A DNA stretch of 64,000 bases from Heliomicrobium modesticaldum Ice1 (lineage in GTDB: Bacteria > Bacillota > Desulfitobacteriia > Heliobacteriales > Heliobacteriaceae): assembly GCF_000019165.1 (NCBI RefSeq), contig NC_010337.2:2132501-2196500 (forward strand), read 5' to 3'. Each line of letters starts with the position of its first letter. Position 1 is the stretch's first letter. Both the position numbers and the translations under genes were made by a program. Below, piece by piece: positions 1 to 8,405 of the stretch. The notes under the pieces are model-generated. The model saw nothing but the letters and a program-made list of their open reading frames with translations. It had not been told where the DNA came from and did no database searches.

Positions 1-2
1 AC

Positions 3-848
3 GAGGGTCGGCTCGCCTGCGGCGTCACGGGGAAAGGGCGGCTCGCTGAGGTGGAACGGATCCTGGCGGCGATCACCGAGACGCTGGCAGGGCGGGAAAG
101 GGCATCGGAGAAGGCTGACTCCAGTAGACGAGGCGAGCCCGAAATCGCCGCTAGCGCAGGCAAGTCGATAGAGACGGGAGCTGGTTGCTCTGAACTTGCC
201 GGTTACCGTGTCCTGATCACCGCCGGCGGGACCCGCGAGCCCATCGACCCGGTTCGCTACATCAGCAACCGCTCTTCGGGCAAGATGGGCTACGCCCTGG
301 CCCGCGAGGCGCTTCGGCGAGGGGCAGAGGTGATCCTGGTGACGACTCCGACAGGGCTGCCCCTTCCGGAGGGCGCTGAGGTGGTTCACGTCGAGTCAGC
401 CGACGAGATGTACGAGGCGGTGATGTCCCGCTTTGACGCCGTCGATGTGGTCGTCAAGGCCGCCGCCGTCGCCGATTACCGCCCTGCCGCGCCGGCGGAG
501 CAAAAGATGAAAAAACAGGCCGACCGTCTCTTTCTCGAACTCGTCCGGACGCCGGATATCCTGGCGGAACTGGGACGGCGCAAAGAGAGACAGGTGCTCG
601 TCGGTTTTGCCGCCGAGACAAACGACCTGGAGACCTATGCCCTGGACAAGCTGCGGCGCAAGAATGTCGACCTCATGGTGGCCAACGATGTGACCCAGAC
701 GGGGGCCGGTTTTGGCGTCGATACGAATATTGTCACCATCTTTGACGGCCGGGGCGGCAAAGAGACGCTGAAGCTCATGGCGAAAGAAGAAGTGGCTAGT
801 CGAATTTTTGATCGGGTTATTCAAATCTTATCGAACAGTTGTGATTAA
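3..848 (+). CDS. coaBC: Phosphopantothenoylcysteine decarboxylase / phosphopantothenate-cysteine ligase, C-terminal part (partial)
   Basis: The frame is open at the window start, so the N-terminal decarboxylase (CoaC) half lies upstream. The visible first residues (EGRLACGVTGKGRL) are the end of the flavoprotein domain, which carries the GRLACG-type element. The rest is the CoaB ligase domain: ITAGGTREPID, YISNRSSGKMG (nucleotide and substrate binding), KAAAVADYRP with a KMKK lysine pair, and LVGFAAET. CoaB joins CTP-activated 4'-phosphopantothenate to cysteine and CoaC decarboxylates the product in CoA synthesis. A variable linker of about 45 residues (around nt 90-195) separates the domains. 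A GTG at 51 could be read as a start but sits inside conserved sequence, so it is not the real start. coaBC upstream of metK/priA is the usual Firmicutes order. Confidence 0.93.
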   Translation, partial: EGRLACGVTGKGRLAEVERILAAITETLAGRERASEKADSSRRGEPEIAASAGKSIETGAGCSELAGYRVLITAGGTREPIDPVRYISNRSSGKMGYALAREALRRGAEVILVTTPTGLPLPEGAEVVHVESADEMYEAVMSRFDAVDVVVKAAAVADYRPAAPAEQKMKKQADRLFLELVRTPDILAELGRRKERQVLVGFAAETNDLETYALDKLRRKNVDLMVANDVTQTGAGFGVDTNIVTIFDGRGGKETLKLMAKEEVASRIFDRVIQILSNSCD

Positions 849-853
849 TGCCC

Positions 854-882
854 TTGTATTTCTCCACCGTCCTTGATAATCT
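854..882 (+). promoter_or_regulatory. Possible sigma-A promoter before metK
   Basis: TTGTAT and TAATCT are separated by 17 bases in the 110-base gap between coaBC and metK. The -10 is weak. A GATAAT reading two bases upstream gives a shorter spacer. No S-box aptamer is visible in the gap. Confidence 0.3.
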
Positions 883-959
883 AGGAAGGAAAGCCAATCA
901 GGGGCATTATCGTCCAGACTCGAACTTTTTCAGCGAAAGCCGCGAAGGAGGAAACAGAT

Positions 960-2153
960 TTGAGCCGTAAACGTCTCTTTACGTCGGAATCTGTCACCGA
1001 AGGCCATCCCGATAAGGTGGCTGACCAGATTTCGGACTCCGTACTTGATGCCATCCTTGCACAAGACCCCATGGCGCGGGTGGCCTGTGAAACATCGGTG
1101 ACGACCGGCTTGGTGCTGGTTGCCGGCGAGATCACCACCAAGTGCTATGTTGATATTCCCAAAGTCGTGCGCCAAACGATCCGCGAGATCGGCTATACCC
1201 GTGCGAAATTTGGTTTTGACTGTGAAACCTGCGCCGTCCTCACCTCCATCGACGAGCAGTCGCCTGACATCGCCATGGGCGTTGACAAGGCGCTGGAAGC
1301 CCGCACCGGCGAGATGAGCGAAAGTGAAATCGAAGCCACCGGCGCCGGCGACCAGGGGATGATGTTTGGCTACGCCACCAATGAAACCGAAGAGTACATG
1401 CCCATGCCCATCTCTCTGGCTCACAAGTTGGCCCGCCGCCTCTCCGAGGTCCGCAAGACGGCGGAACTGGAATACCTCCGACCTGACGGCAAGACCCAGG
1501 TCACTGTCGAGTATGACGGCGATAAGCCGGTCCGCGTCGACACCGTCGTCATCTCGGCCCAGCACTCGCCGGAAGTTTCTCTGGACACGATCAAGCAGGA
1601 TCTGATCGAGCGAGTCATCCTGCCCATCATTCCCCCGGGCCTGCTCGACGATAAGACCCGCTACTTCATCAACCCCACCGGTCGATTCGTCATCGGCGGA
1701 CCTCAGGGTGACGCCGGTCTGACAGGTCGCAAGATCATCGTCGACACCTACGGCGGCATGGCCCGTCACGGCGGCGGCGCTTTCTCCGGCAAGGATCCCA
1801 CAAAGGTGGACCGCTCAGCGGCCTATGCGGCTCGGCATGTGGCCAAGAACGTCGTCGCCGCCGGTTTGGCAGATCGCTGTGAGATTCAGTTGGCTTACGC
1901 CATCGGCGTCGCCCATCCTGTCTCGGTATTGGTCGAGACCTTCGGCACCGCCAAGGTAGACGAAGCCTCCATTGAAAAATGGGTCAAAGAGGTCTTCGAC
2001 CTCCGTCCCGCCGGTATCATCAAGGAACTGCAACTGCGCCGGCCCATCTACCGCCAGACGGCGGCTTACGGCCACTTCGGCCGCGTCGATCTTGACCTCC
2101 CCTGGGAGCGCCTCGACAAGGTGGAAGCGCTGAAGAAACTGGCTGGCCTGTAA
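960..2153 (+). CDS. metK: S-adenosylmethionine synthetase
   Basis: MetK makes S-adenosylmethionine from methionine and ATP in the cytoplasm. The 397-residue product has the usual family length and all signatures: [14 protein letters not shown] near the N-terminus (ATP and metal binding), [12 protein letters not shown] in the middle, and the P-loop-like [19 protein letters not shown]. The start is TTG at 960, preceded by a strong Shine-Dalgarno AAGGAGGA at 7-base spacing, and translation begins with the typical residues (M)[16 protein letters not shown]. It is followed directly by an intrinsic terminator, so it is probably a single-gene unit. The SAM supply fits the many methyltransferases in the window (RsmB, RlmN, RsmD, TrmD) and the downstream methylthioadenosine salvage genes. 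Confidence 0.97.
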   Translation: MSRKRLFTSESVTEGHPDKVADQISDSVLDAILAQDPMARVACETSVTTGLVLVAGEITTKCYVDIPKVVRQTIREIGYTRAKFGFDCETCAVLTSIDEQSPDIAMGVDKALEARTGEMSESEIEATGAGDQGMMFGYATNETEEYMPMPISLAHKLARRLSEVRKTAELEYLRPDGKTQVTVEYDGDKPVRVDTVVISAQHSPEVSLDTIKQDLIERVILPIIPPGLLDDKTRYFINPTGRFVIGGPQGDAGLTGRKIIVDTYGGMARHGGGAFSGKDPTKVDRSAAYAARHVAKNVVAAGLADRCEIQLAYAIGVAHPVSVLVETFGTAKVDEASIEKWVKEVFDLRPAGIIKELQLRRPIYRQTAAYGHFGRVDLDLPWERLDKVEALKKLAGL

Positions 2154-2166
2154 GTCCTGACATGGA

Positions 2167-2194
2167 AGCCCGGAGTCAACGCTCCGGGCTTTTT
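2167..2194 (+). terminator. Intrinsic terminator after metK
   Basis: Perfect 9-bp stem AGCCCGGAG/CTCCGGGCT with a 6-base loop, followed by TTTT, 13 bases after the metK stop. Confidence 0.9.
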
Positions 2195-2224
2195 CAATTC
2201 ACCGGAATTGCTTGCATCTCTTGG

Positions 2225-2230
2225 TATAAT
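2225..2230 (+). promoter_or_regulatory. Extended -10 promoter before priA
   Basis: TATAAT preceded by TGG (TTGGTATAAT, an extended -10 element) lies 62 bases before priA and after the metK terminator. No good -35 is seen at 17 bases, which fits an extended -10 promoter. Confidence 0.5.
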
Positions 2231-2292
2231 GGAGAGAGCGACGACACGTACCGGCAAGCATTTCAACAGCAGCGGCAGGGGGGTGCAACGGC

Positions 2293-4677
2293 ATGGGAGC
2301 GAACGGCATGGCGGCTGGTCGGAGACAGGAACTTGCCCAGGTGATCGTCGATATTCCGCACCGCGATCTGGATAGGGTTTTTCATTATCGCATCCCCGAG
2401 ACCCTGGCCGGGGAGGTCGAGCCGGGCCGCGAGGTCTGGGTCGCCTTTCACGGTAAACTGACCCGCGGTTGGGTGCTGGAGCTGGAGGTCGCAACGGCAG
2501 AGTTGGAAAGAGCTTTCGCTCTCCAGCCGGTCGAGGCGGTCAACGGAAGCTATCGGTTAGGCCATGACCTGCTCGCCCTCGTGCCTTGGCTGGCTCGTGA
2601 AACCTTGGGGACGAAAGCTGACGTGCTGCGGCTGATGGCTCCGCCCGGTCCGCCTGTCCGTCCCGCCGCCTGGGTGCTTTTGGCCGCCAAGCCGGATCGG
2701 GAGGCGATCGCCTTCTGGGAGGGGATCGACCCGGAATGTGCCGATCTGCTCCGCCGCCTCTCTCGGGCGCCGCAGCGGCGGATGAAATACGCCTCTTTGA
2801 CCGGCAAAGGAGGTGGCGTGCCGCCGGCGGTGATTGATCGCCTGAGCGACGCCGGGCTGGTGACGGTACGACAGCTCTTGCCTAAGTTGGCAGAGAGAGC
2901 GACGATGGAGAGGGCGAGGGAAAAAGCGCACCAAACGGAGACTATAGCGGACCCCGCAGCAAAACCAGCGTCGATAACAAACAGCAGTGCGTTACCGCCG
3001 CTGTTCCCCGAGCCGGCCCTTACCCCTGATCAGAAGCAGGCCGTCCATTATCTGACGGAAGCGCTTGACGCAGCCGGGAGGGGCGGCGACAGCCGGCCCT
3101 TCTTGCTCCACGGCGTGACCGGCAGCGGTAAGACGGAGGTCTATATCTGCGCCATCCGGGAGGCCTTGGCCCGTGGACGCCAGGCGCTGCTGCTGGTGCC
3201 GGAGATCGCCCTGACGCCTCAGACAGAGCGGCGGCTGCGGGAACGCTTCGGCAGCCAGGTGGCCCTGCTGCACAGCGGCCTCGCCGATGCGGCAAGGCGG
3301 CAGGAATGGCAGCGCATCTACCGGGGGGAGGCCGACCTCGTCGTCGGCGCTCGTTCCGCTGTCTTCGCTCCGCTGCCCAGGCTGGGTCTGATCATCGTCG
3401 ATGAGGAGCATGAGCCCTCTTACCGGCAGGACAATGACCTGAAGTATCATGCCCGGGAGACGGCGATGGAGCGCGCCCGCCACTGCGGCGCTGTTGTTGT
3501 CTTCGGTTCGGCGACGCCAGCCCTGGAAACGTATGCCCAGGCGCTTTCGGGACGGTTCCAGCTGCTCAAATTGCGCCAGCGTCCGGCAGGCGGACAACTG
3601 CCTCCCGTCGATGTGATCGACATGCGCGACGAGTTGGCTGCCGGGAATAAGGGCATGCTTTCCCGGTATTTGTTGAAGGCTGTCGAGGAGCGGCTGCAGC
3701 GGCGGCAGCAGGTGATCCTCTACCTGAACCGGCGTGGTTTTTCCACCTTTGTCATCTGCCGCGAGTGCGGAACCGTTGTTACTTGTCCCCACTGTTCCAT
3801 TTCTCTCGTCTACCATCGTCACGGGGAGCAGTTGCATTGCCATTACTGCAACTTCCGCCAGGATGTGCCGGAAAGGTGCCCCCATTGCCGGAGTCGGGCG
3901 ATCCGCTATTTCGGCACCGGCACCCAGCGGATCGAGGAAGAATTGCGGGCGCGCTTTCCCGGTGTGCCGGTCCTGCGCATGGACCGCGATGTGGCAGCAC
4001 AGGAGGGGATTGCGCCGGTTCTTGACGCCTTTGGCCGCGGCGAAGCGCCCATCCTCGTCGGGACTCAGATGATCGCCAAGGGACTCGACTTTCCCCGGGT
4101 GACGTTGGTCGGTGTTCTCGCCGCCGACGCCTCCCTGCACATCTCTGACTTTCGCGCTGCTGAACGGACTTTTCAACTGCTCTCCCAGGTGGCCGGACGG
4201 GCGGGGCGGGCGCGGGAACCGGGCCAGGTGGTTTTGCAGACCTACTGTCCTGAGCATTACTGCCTGCAGGCGGTGCAGTTGCACGATTATGAAGGGTTTT
4301 TCCGCCGCGAAATCGAATTACGGCAACAGCTGGGTTATCCGCCCTTCGCTCGGCTGGCCCGCGTCCTCTTTTCCGGTCCCGAGGAGCCCCTCGTCCGGGT
4401 GGCGGCTGATACGTGGGCGGAGATCCTGCGCCAACAGGCTGGTGCTGTGACGATGGGCCTCTCATCAGGTCTGGCGCAGCCGGAGATCGATGTCTGGGGG
4501 CCGGCGCCGGCGCCGGTGGCCAAGGTGGAGAACCGTTTTCGCTGGCTCTTGACCTTGCGGGTGAAGGGTGACAGGCTGGCGGCGCTCCGGGCGGCGCTGA
4601 TCGCCGCCGAAGGGGAATACAGCCGCCGTCGCGGCCGCCCAGCCGGTGTGACGATCAGCCTCATGCTCAATCCATAA
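2293..4677 (+). CDS. priA: Primosomal replication restart helicase PriA
   Basis: PriA reloads the replicative helicase at collapsed forks, using a 3'-5' DExH helicase. The 794-residue protein has an N-terminal DNA-binding domain (IPHRDLDRVFHYRIP), Walker A GVTGSGKTEVY at about residue 275, Walker B DEEHEPSYRQ, and the cysteine-rich zinc insert with four CxxC pairs (CREC, CPHC, CHYC, CPHC) at about 490-540. Helicase motifs V and VI (GTQMIAKGLDFP, QVAGRAGR) follow. The ATG at 2293 has a good Shine-Dalgarno (AGGGGGGTG) six bases upstream. A low-complexity linker at about residues 195-235 precedes the helicase core. It heads the priA-def-fmt-rsmB-rlmN-prpC-prkC-rsgA-rpe series. Confidence 0.96.
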   Translation: MGANGMAAGRRQELAQVIVDIPHRDLDRVFHYRIPETLAGEVEPGREVWVAFHGKLTRGWVLELEVATAELERAFALQPVEAVNGSYRLGHDLLALVPWLARETLGTKADVLRLMAPPGPPVRPAAWVLLAAKPDREAIAFWEGIDPECADLLRRLSRAPQRRMKYASLTGKGGGVPPAVIDRLSDAGLVTVRQLLPKLAERATMERAREKAHQTETIADPAAKPASITNSSALPPLFPEPALTPDQKQAVHYLTEALDAAGRGGDSRPFLLHGVTGSGKTEVYICAIREALARGRQALLLVPEIALTPQTERRLRERFGSQVALLHSGLADAARRQEWQRIYRGEADLVVGARSAVFAPLPRLGLIIVDEEHEPSYRQDNDLKYHARETAMERARHCGAVVVFGSATPALETYAQALSGRFQLLKLRQRPAGGQLPPVDVIDMRDELAAGNKGMLSRYLLKAVEERLQRRQQVILYLNRRGFSTFVICRECGTVVTCPHCSISLVYHRHGEQLHCHYCNFRQDVPERCPHCRSRAIRYFGTGTQRIEEELRARFPGVPVLRMDRDVAAQEGIAPVLDAFGRGEAPILVGTQMIAKGLDFPRVTLVGVLAADASLHISDFRAAERTFQLLSQVAGRAGRAREPGQVVLQTYCPEHYCLQAVQLHDYEGFFRREIELRQQLGYPPFARLARVLFSGPEEPLVRVAADTWAEILRQQAGAVTMGLSSGLAQPEIDVWGPAPAPVAKVENRFRWLLTLRVKGDRLAALRAALIAAEGEYSRRRGRPAGVTISLMLNP

Positions 4678-4767
4678 AAGGTGGGAAATGATGTTTTTCC
4701 ATGCTCCTTGATCCGGGTTTGCGATATGATATTTTGGATAGATTTAAAGCCGACGGGAGGGTTTTCT

Positions 4768-5223
4768 TTGGCCGTTTATGAAATTCTAAAGATGGGCGAT
4801 CCTGTGTTACGCGAAAAGGCGAAGCCGGTCACCCGTTTCAACAGCAACCTGGGTCGGCTGATTGACGATATGTTCGATACGATGGCGGCGGCCCGGGGTG
4901 TGGGCCTCGCCGCGCCTCAGATCGGCATCGGCAAGCGCGTCTGTGTCGTCGAGGTGGGCAAACGGCGATTTGAGTTGGTCAATCCGGAGATCATCGAGGC
5001 CGAAGGCGAACAGTGTGACGCCGAAGGCTGTCTCTCCATTCCCGACTACACCGGCAGGGTGAAGCGCTTCCAGCGAGTCCGCGTCAAGGCCCAGGATCGA
5101 AAGGGCGAGACCTTTATCGCTGAGGGCACAGACCTGCTCGCCGTGGCCTTCCAGCATGAGATCGACCATTTGGACGGGATCCTCTTTGTCGATCGCGTCG
5201 AAAACGACAATCCGGAGGAGTGA
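4768..5223 (+). CDS. def: Peptide deformylase
   Basis: Deformylase removes the formyl group from the N-terminal methionine of new proteins, using an Fe2+/Zn2+ centre. The three family motifs are present: GVGLAAPQIG, EGCLSIP (metal Cys) and QHEIDHLDG (two metal His and the catalytic Glu). I place the start at TTG 4768, with CGGGAGGG upstream and the canonical opening AVYEILKMGDPVLRE. A longer in-frame reading from 4681 adds 29 residues unlike the family and is rejected. The product is 151 residues. It overlaps fmt, the enzyme that adds the formyl group on initiator Met-tRNA, so the pair is co-translated. Confidence 0.95.
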   Translation: MAVYEILKMGDPVLREKAKPVTRFNSNLGRLIDDMFDTMAAARGVGLAAPQIGIGKRVCVVEVGKRRFELVNPEIIEAEGEQCDAEGCLSIPDYTGRVKRFQRVRVKAQDRKGETFIAEGTDLLAVAFQHEIDHLDGILFVDRVENDNPEE

Positions 5224-6182
5224 CCGCTTCGATGCGTCTGGTCTTTATGGGGACGCCCGATTTCGCTGTTCCCACCTTGGAAGCGATTGTAGCGGCTGGT
5301 CATGAAGTGGCCCTTGTCGTCACCCGGCCCGATCGCCCGCGCGGGCGGGGCCAAAAACCGCAGCCCAGTCCTGTCAAGGAGGCGGCCTTGCGGTTGGGCC
5401 TCCCTGTCGATCATCCCGCCTGTTTGGATAACGAGTTTGTGCAAAAATTGAAGGATCTGGGCGTGGAGGCCGGGGTGGTGGTCGCCTTCGGGCGGATCCT
5501 GCCGCCGCGGCTGCTCGACGCTTTTCCGCAGCGCTGGATCAATGTCCATGCCTCCCTGTTGCCGAAATATCGCGGCGCAGCGCCCATCCACCGGGCTGTC
5601 ATCGACGGGGAAAAAGAGACAGGGATCACAACGATGTTGATGAGCGAGGGGCTTGACGAAGGGGACATGCTCTTGAAGCGTTCCCTGGCTATCGGTCCCG
5701 ATGATACGACCGGCCAGGTCCATGACGCCTTGGCCGAATTGGGCGCCCGGTTGCTGGTGGAGACGCTGGCGGCGATGGAAGCGGGGCGATTGCAGCCTCA
5801 GCCTCAGGACGGCAGCCAGGCGAGTTATGCGCCCATGCTCGCACGGGCTGACGAGCAGGTGGACTGGAGTGCCCCGGCAGAGGCGGTCCACAATCGGGTG
5901 CGCGGCATGAATCCCTGGCCGGGCGCTTTTACCATGGACGAGGGCAAGATCCTGAAGATCCTGCGAGGGCGGTTGCGCCATGAGGGGTTACCGTTACCCG
6001 ACCCAACCGGTTCGGCGGCGCATCCAGGGGAGATTCTGCAGATTGTCGGCGATGAGGTGGCTGTTGCCACTGGCGCTGGCGTCTACTGGCTGTCCGAGGT
6101 CCGCCCGGCCGGCGGCAAGACGATGACAGCCGGGGCCTATGCACGGGGACGGAGGATAGGACCGGGATTTCGGTTCGGTTGA
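5220..6182 (+). CDS. fmt: Methionyl-tRNA formyltransferase
   Basis: Fmt transfers a formyl group from 10-formyltetrahydrofolate to initiator methionyl-tRNA. The N-terminal Rossmann domain opens MRLVFMGTPDFAVPTLEAI. The catalytic Asn and His lie in NVHASLLPKYRGAAP, and the catalytic Asp in GLDEGDML. The C-terminal tRNA-binding domain starts near residue 205 (VDWSAPAEAVHNRVRGMNPWPGAF). The length of 316-320 residues is normal. GTG 5220 overlaps the def stop codon; ATG 5232 is an equally possible start and gives the standard N-terminus, with GGAGGAG 11 bases upstream. Confidence 0.95.
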   Translation: MTASMRLVFMGTPDFAVPTLEAIVAAGHEVALVVTRPDRPRGRGQKPQPSPVKEAALRLGLPVDHPACLDNEFVQKLKDLGVEAGVVVAFGRILPPRLLDAFPQRWINVHASLLPKYRGAAPIHRAVIDGEKETGITTMLMSEGLDEGDMLLKRSLAIGPDDTTGQVHDALAELGARLLVETLAAMEAGRLQPQPQDGSQASYAPMLARADEQVDWSAPAEAVHNRVRGMNPWPGAFTMDEGKILKILRGRLRHEGLPLPDPTGSAAHPGEILQIVGDEVAVATGAGVYWLSEVRPAGGKTMTAGAYARGRRIGPGFRFG

Positions 6183-6213
6183 GATTGGAAGTTACATTGG
6201 GAGCGTTGGAGCC

Positions 6214-7047
6214 ATGCCAATCCGCAAGCGGTTGTTTATTGGCCTGATGGTGGCCAGCTTTCTCGCCCTGATCGGGCTGGCGCTTCTCGGCTGGTATCTT
6301 GTCAAATACCAAAACTACCCCTGGAACAAGGTGTTGATCGGCCTGCTGGGGATCACCTTTCTCGCTGTCACGGTGTTGATCGCCTTTGGCATCGGCGGGA
6401 TGATCCTCTCTATCTGGCAGGATCGCGCCATTCCTTCGGTCTATCGTTGGACGCGGATGGCGGTCAACATACTCTTTCCCATGGCACTGGTCATTGCTCG
6501 TTTCTTCGGGATCAGCCCTGATCGTCTGAAAAGCAGTTTCATCGAGGTGAGCAACCAGTTGGTGCGGCTGCGCAAGGTGACCGTCGCGCCGGAACGGTTG
6601 ATGATCCTGGCGCCCCATTGCCTGCAAAAGACGACCTGCCCCCACAAGATCACCCTCGATATCTACAACTGCAAGCGCTGCGGCGCCTGTCCCGTTCATG
6701 ACCTGATCGAACTGACGGAACGCTATGGTGTGAACCTGACCATCGTCTCCGGCGGGACCTGGGCAAGAAAAGCGATTCTGGAGAAGCGCCCTCAGGCCAT
6801 CGTGGCCATCGCCTGTGAACGGGACCTGACGAGCGGCATCCAGGATGTTGATTTTCTTCCCGTTTTGGGCATACTGAATGATCGGCCTGAGGGACCCTGT
6901 TGCAACACCCTGGTCAACATGAGCCGTCTCGAACAGGCGGTGCGTTACTTTCTCTATGACGAGCGCGCCGACTGGATCAACAGCGGGGTGATCGGAACGG
7001 TGCTGGAAAAATCGGCGCTCCCTGAACGCCGGGCGGAGGTATCTTGA
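6214..7047 (+). CDS. DUF116 family membrane protein with cysteine cluster
   Basis: The 277-residue protein has two or three N-terminal membrane segments (about residues 8-30, 39-68 and 82-98) and then a cytosolic-type domain. That domain has cysteines at about 136, 142, 153, 156 and 159 (C-x5-CP ... CKRCGACP) plus CC near residue 230. This matches the DUF116 family, which is often placed next to fmt and rsmB in clostridia. The cysteine arrangement looks like a metal or Fe-S site, but no biochemical function is established to my knowledge. It sits between fmt and rsmB, and its stop codon overlaps the rsmB ATG (TGATG). Confidence 0.8.
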   Translation: MPIRKRLFIGLMVASFLALIGLALLGWYLVKYQNYPWNKVLIGLLGITFLAVTVLIAFGIGGMILSIWQDRAIPSVYRWTRMAVNILFPMALVIARFFGISPDRLKSSFIEVSNQLVRLRKVTVAPERLMILAPHCLQKTTCPHKITLDIYNCKRCGACPVHDLIELTERYGVNLTIVSGGTWARKAILEKRPQAIVAIACERDLTSGIQDVDFLPVLGILNDRPEGPCCNTLVNMSRLEQAVRYFLYDERADWINSGVIGTVLEKSALPERRAEVS

Positions 7048-8405
7048 TGCAGCCATCGCCGAGAGGCGTCGCCTTGGACGTGCTCAACGCCGTCGAAGAA
7101 CGAAAGGCCTATGCCAACTTGCAATTGACCCATGCCCTGGAGGGGAGCGGACTGCACCGGCTCGATCGCGGCCTTGTGTCCGAATTGGTGCTGGGCGTGC
7201 TCCGTCGTCAAAATGCCCTTGATTTTGCCCTTGACGGGCTGTTGAAGCGGCCCGGCGACGTGCACCCGGTGGCGCGCCGTCTCCTGCGGCTCGGCGCCTA
7301 CCAGATTCTCTATTTGGACCGCATCCCTGATGCCGCCGCCTGCCATGAGACGGTGGAACTGGCCAAACAGGCGGGCTTGGGACGCCTGACGTCGCTGATC
7401 AACGGCGTGCTGCGTCAACTGGTCCGGCGTCGCGACGAGATCCCTTGGCCGCGCTGGGAAGACAAGCCAGTAGCGCATCTCACTGTCGTCGAGTCCCATC
7501 CCGAGTGGCTCGTCCGTCGCTGGCTCAAGCAGTTCGGCGCCGAGCGGACCCGGGCGATCTGCCAGGCTAACAACCGACCGGCGGCGGTGTCGCTCCGGGT
7601 CAACAGACTGCGCGTCAGCCGGGACGCCTTTCTGCAACGACTGGCTGACGCCGGTGTGGAAGCCTTCCCTTCGGCCTTGCACGGCATGGGAGTCCGGCTG
7701 GCCTCGGCCTCGGCGGTGACGCGCCTGCCTGGATTTGCCGAAGGGCTCTTCACCGTTCAGGATGAGAGCTCTATGGTCGTCGCGCCGGTCGTCGACCCGC
7801 AGCCGGGGGAGATCGTCCTGGACGCCTGCGCAGCGCCGGGGGGGAAGACGACCCATATGGCTGAATGGAGCGGCGACAAGGCGACCATCTATTCCTGGGA
7901 CATCCACCCCCACAAGTTGGGCTTGATCCGGGAGAATTGCCGGCGGCTGGGGATCGAGCGCGTCCAGGTGGAGGCTATCGATGCCCGCCAGCCGGCGGAG
8001 GCCTTGCGAGGCGGCGTCGACCGCCTGCTGTTAGACGCACCCTGCAGCGGCCTTGGTGTGTTGCGCCGCAAACCGGAACTGCGCTACCGCATCTTTGAGG
8101 CCGATCTGGTCCGGCTGCGGGAGCTGCAGCGGGAGTTGCTGGACGGTGTGGCGCCGCTCGTCAAACCGGGCGGGGTGCTTGTCTATTCCACTTGCACGAT
8201 CGAGCCGGAGGAAAACTTCCAGCAGGTGAAAGACTTCCTGCAGCGCCACCCTGACTTCGGCGCCGACGATCTGTCGCCCTTCTTGCCGGAATTGGATTTT
8301 ACGGAGGAAGAGAAGCGGCAGTCGGCCAAGGGCTATTTTCAGATACTGCCCCATCGCTTTCAGACGGACGGGTTTTTCGTGGCCCGGTTAAGGAGGCGGT
8401 CTTGA
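7047..8405 (+). CDS. rsmB: 16S rRNA (cytosine-967-C5)-methyltransferase RsmB
   Basis: RsmB methylates C967 of 16S rRNA. The N-terminal 140 residues are a NusB-like RNA-binding domain (RGVALDVLNAVEERKAYANL). The C-terminal Rossmann methyltransferase has motif I DACAAPGGKTTHMAE, the PC motif LLDAPCSGLGVLRRKPE and the second catalytic cysteine in YSTCTIEPEEN. Both cysteines needed for the covalent cytosine adduct are present. The ATG at 7047 lies 8 bases after GGAGG and overlaps the previous stop codon. The length of 452 residues is typical. The gene ends overlapping the rlmN start. Confidence 0.95.
   Translation: MQPSPRGVALDVLNAVEERKAYANLQLTHALEGSGLHRLDRGLVSELVLGVLRRQNALDFALDGLLKRPGDVHPVARRLLRLGAYQILYLDRIPDAAACHETVELAKQAGLGRLTSLINGVLRQLVRRRDEIPWPRWEDKPVAHLTVVESHPEWLVRRWLKQFGAERTRAICQANNRPAAVSLRVNRLRVSRDAFLQRLADAGVEAFPSALHGMGVRLASASAVTRLPGFAEGLFTVQDESSMVVAPVVDPQPGEIVLDACAAPGGKTTHMAEWSGDKATIYSWDIHPHKLGLIRENCRRLGIERVQVEAIDARQPAEALRGGVDRLLLDAPCSGLGVLRRKPELRYRIFEADLVRLRELQRELLDGVAPLVKPGGVLVYSTCTIEPEENFQQVKDFLQRHPDFGADDLSPFLPELDFTEEEKRQSAKGYFQILPHRFQTDGFFVARLRRRS

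Noticed and set aside
849-959. A SAM riboswitch before metK
   Set aside because: The gap is only 111 bases and shows none of the S-box conserved blocks.
2992-4284. A 430-residue minus-strand frame within priA
   Set aside because: It is an antisense shadow of the helicase domain, which is clearly coding on the plus strand.
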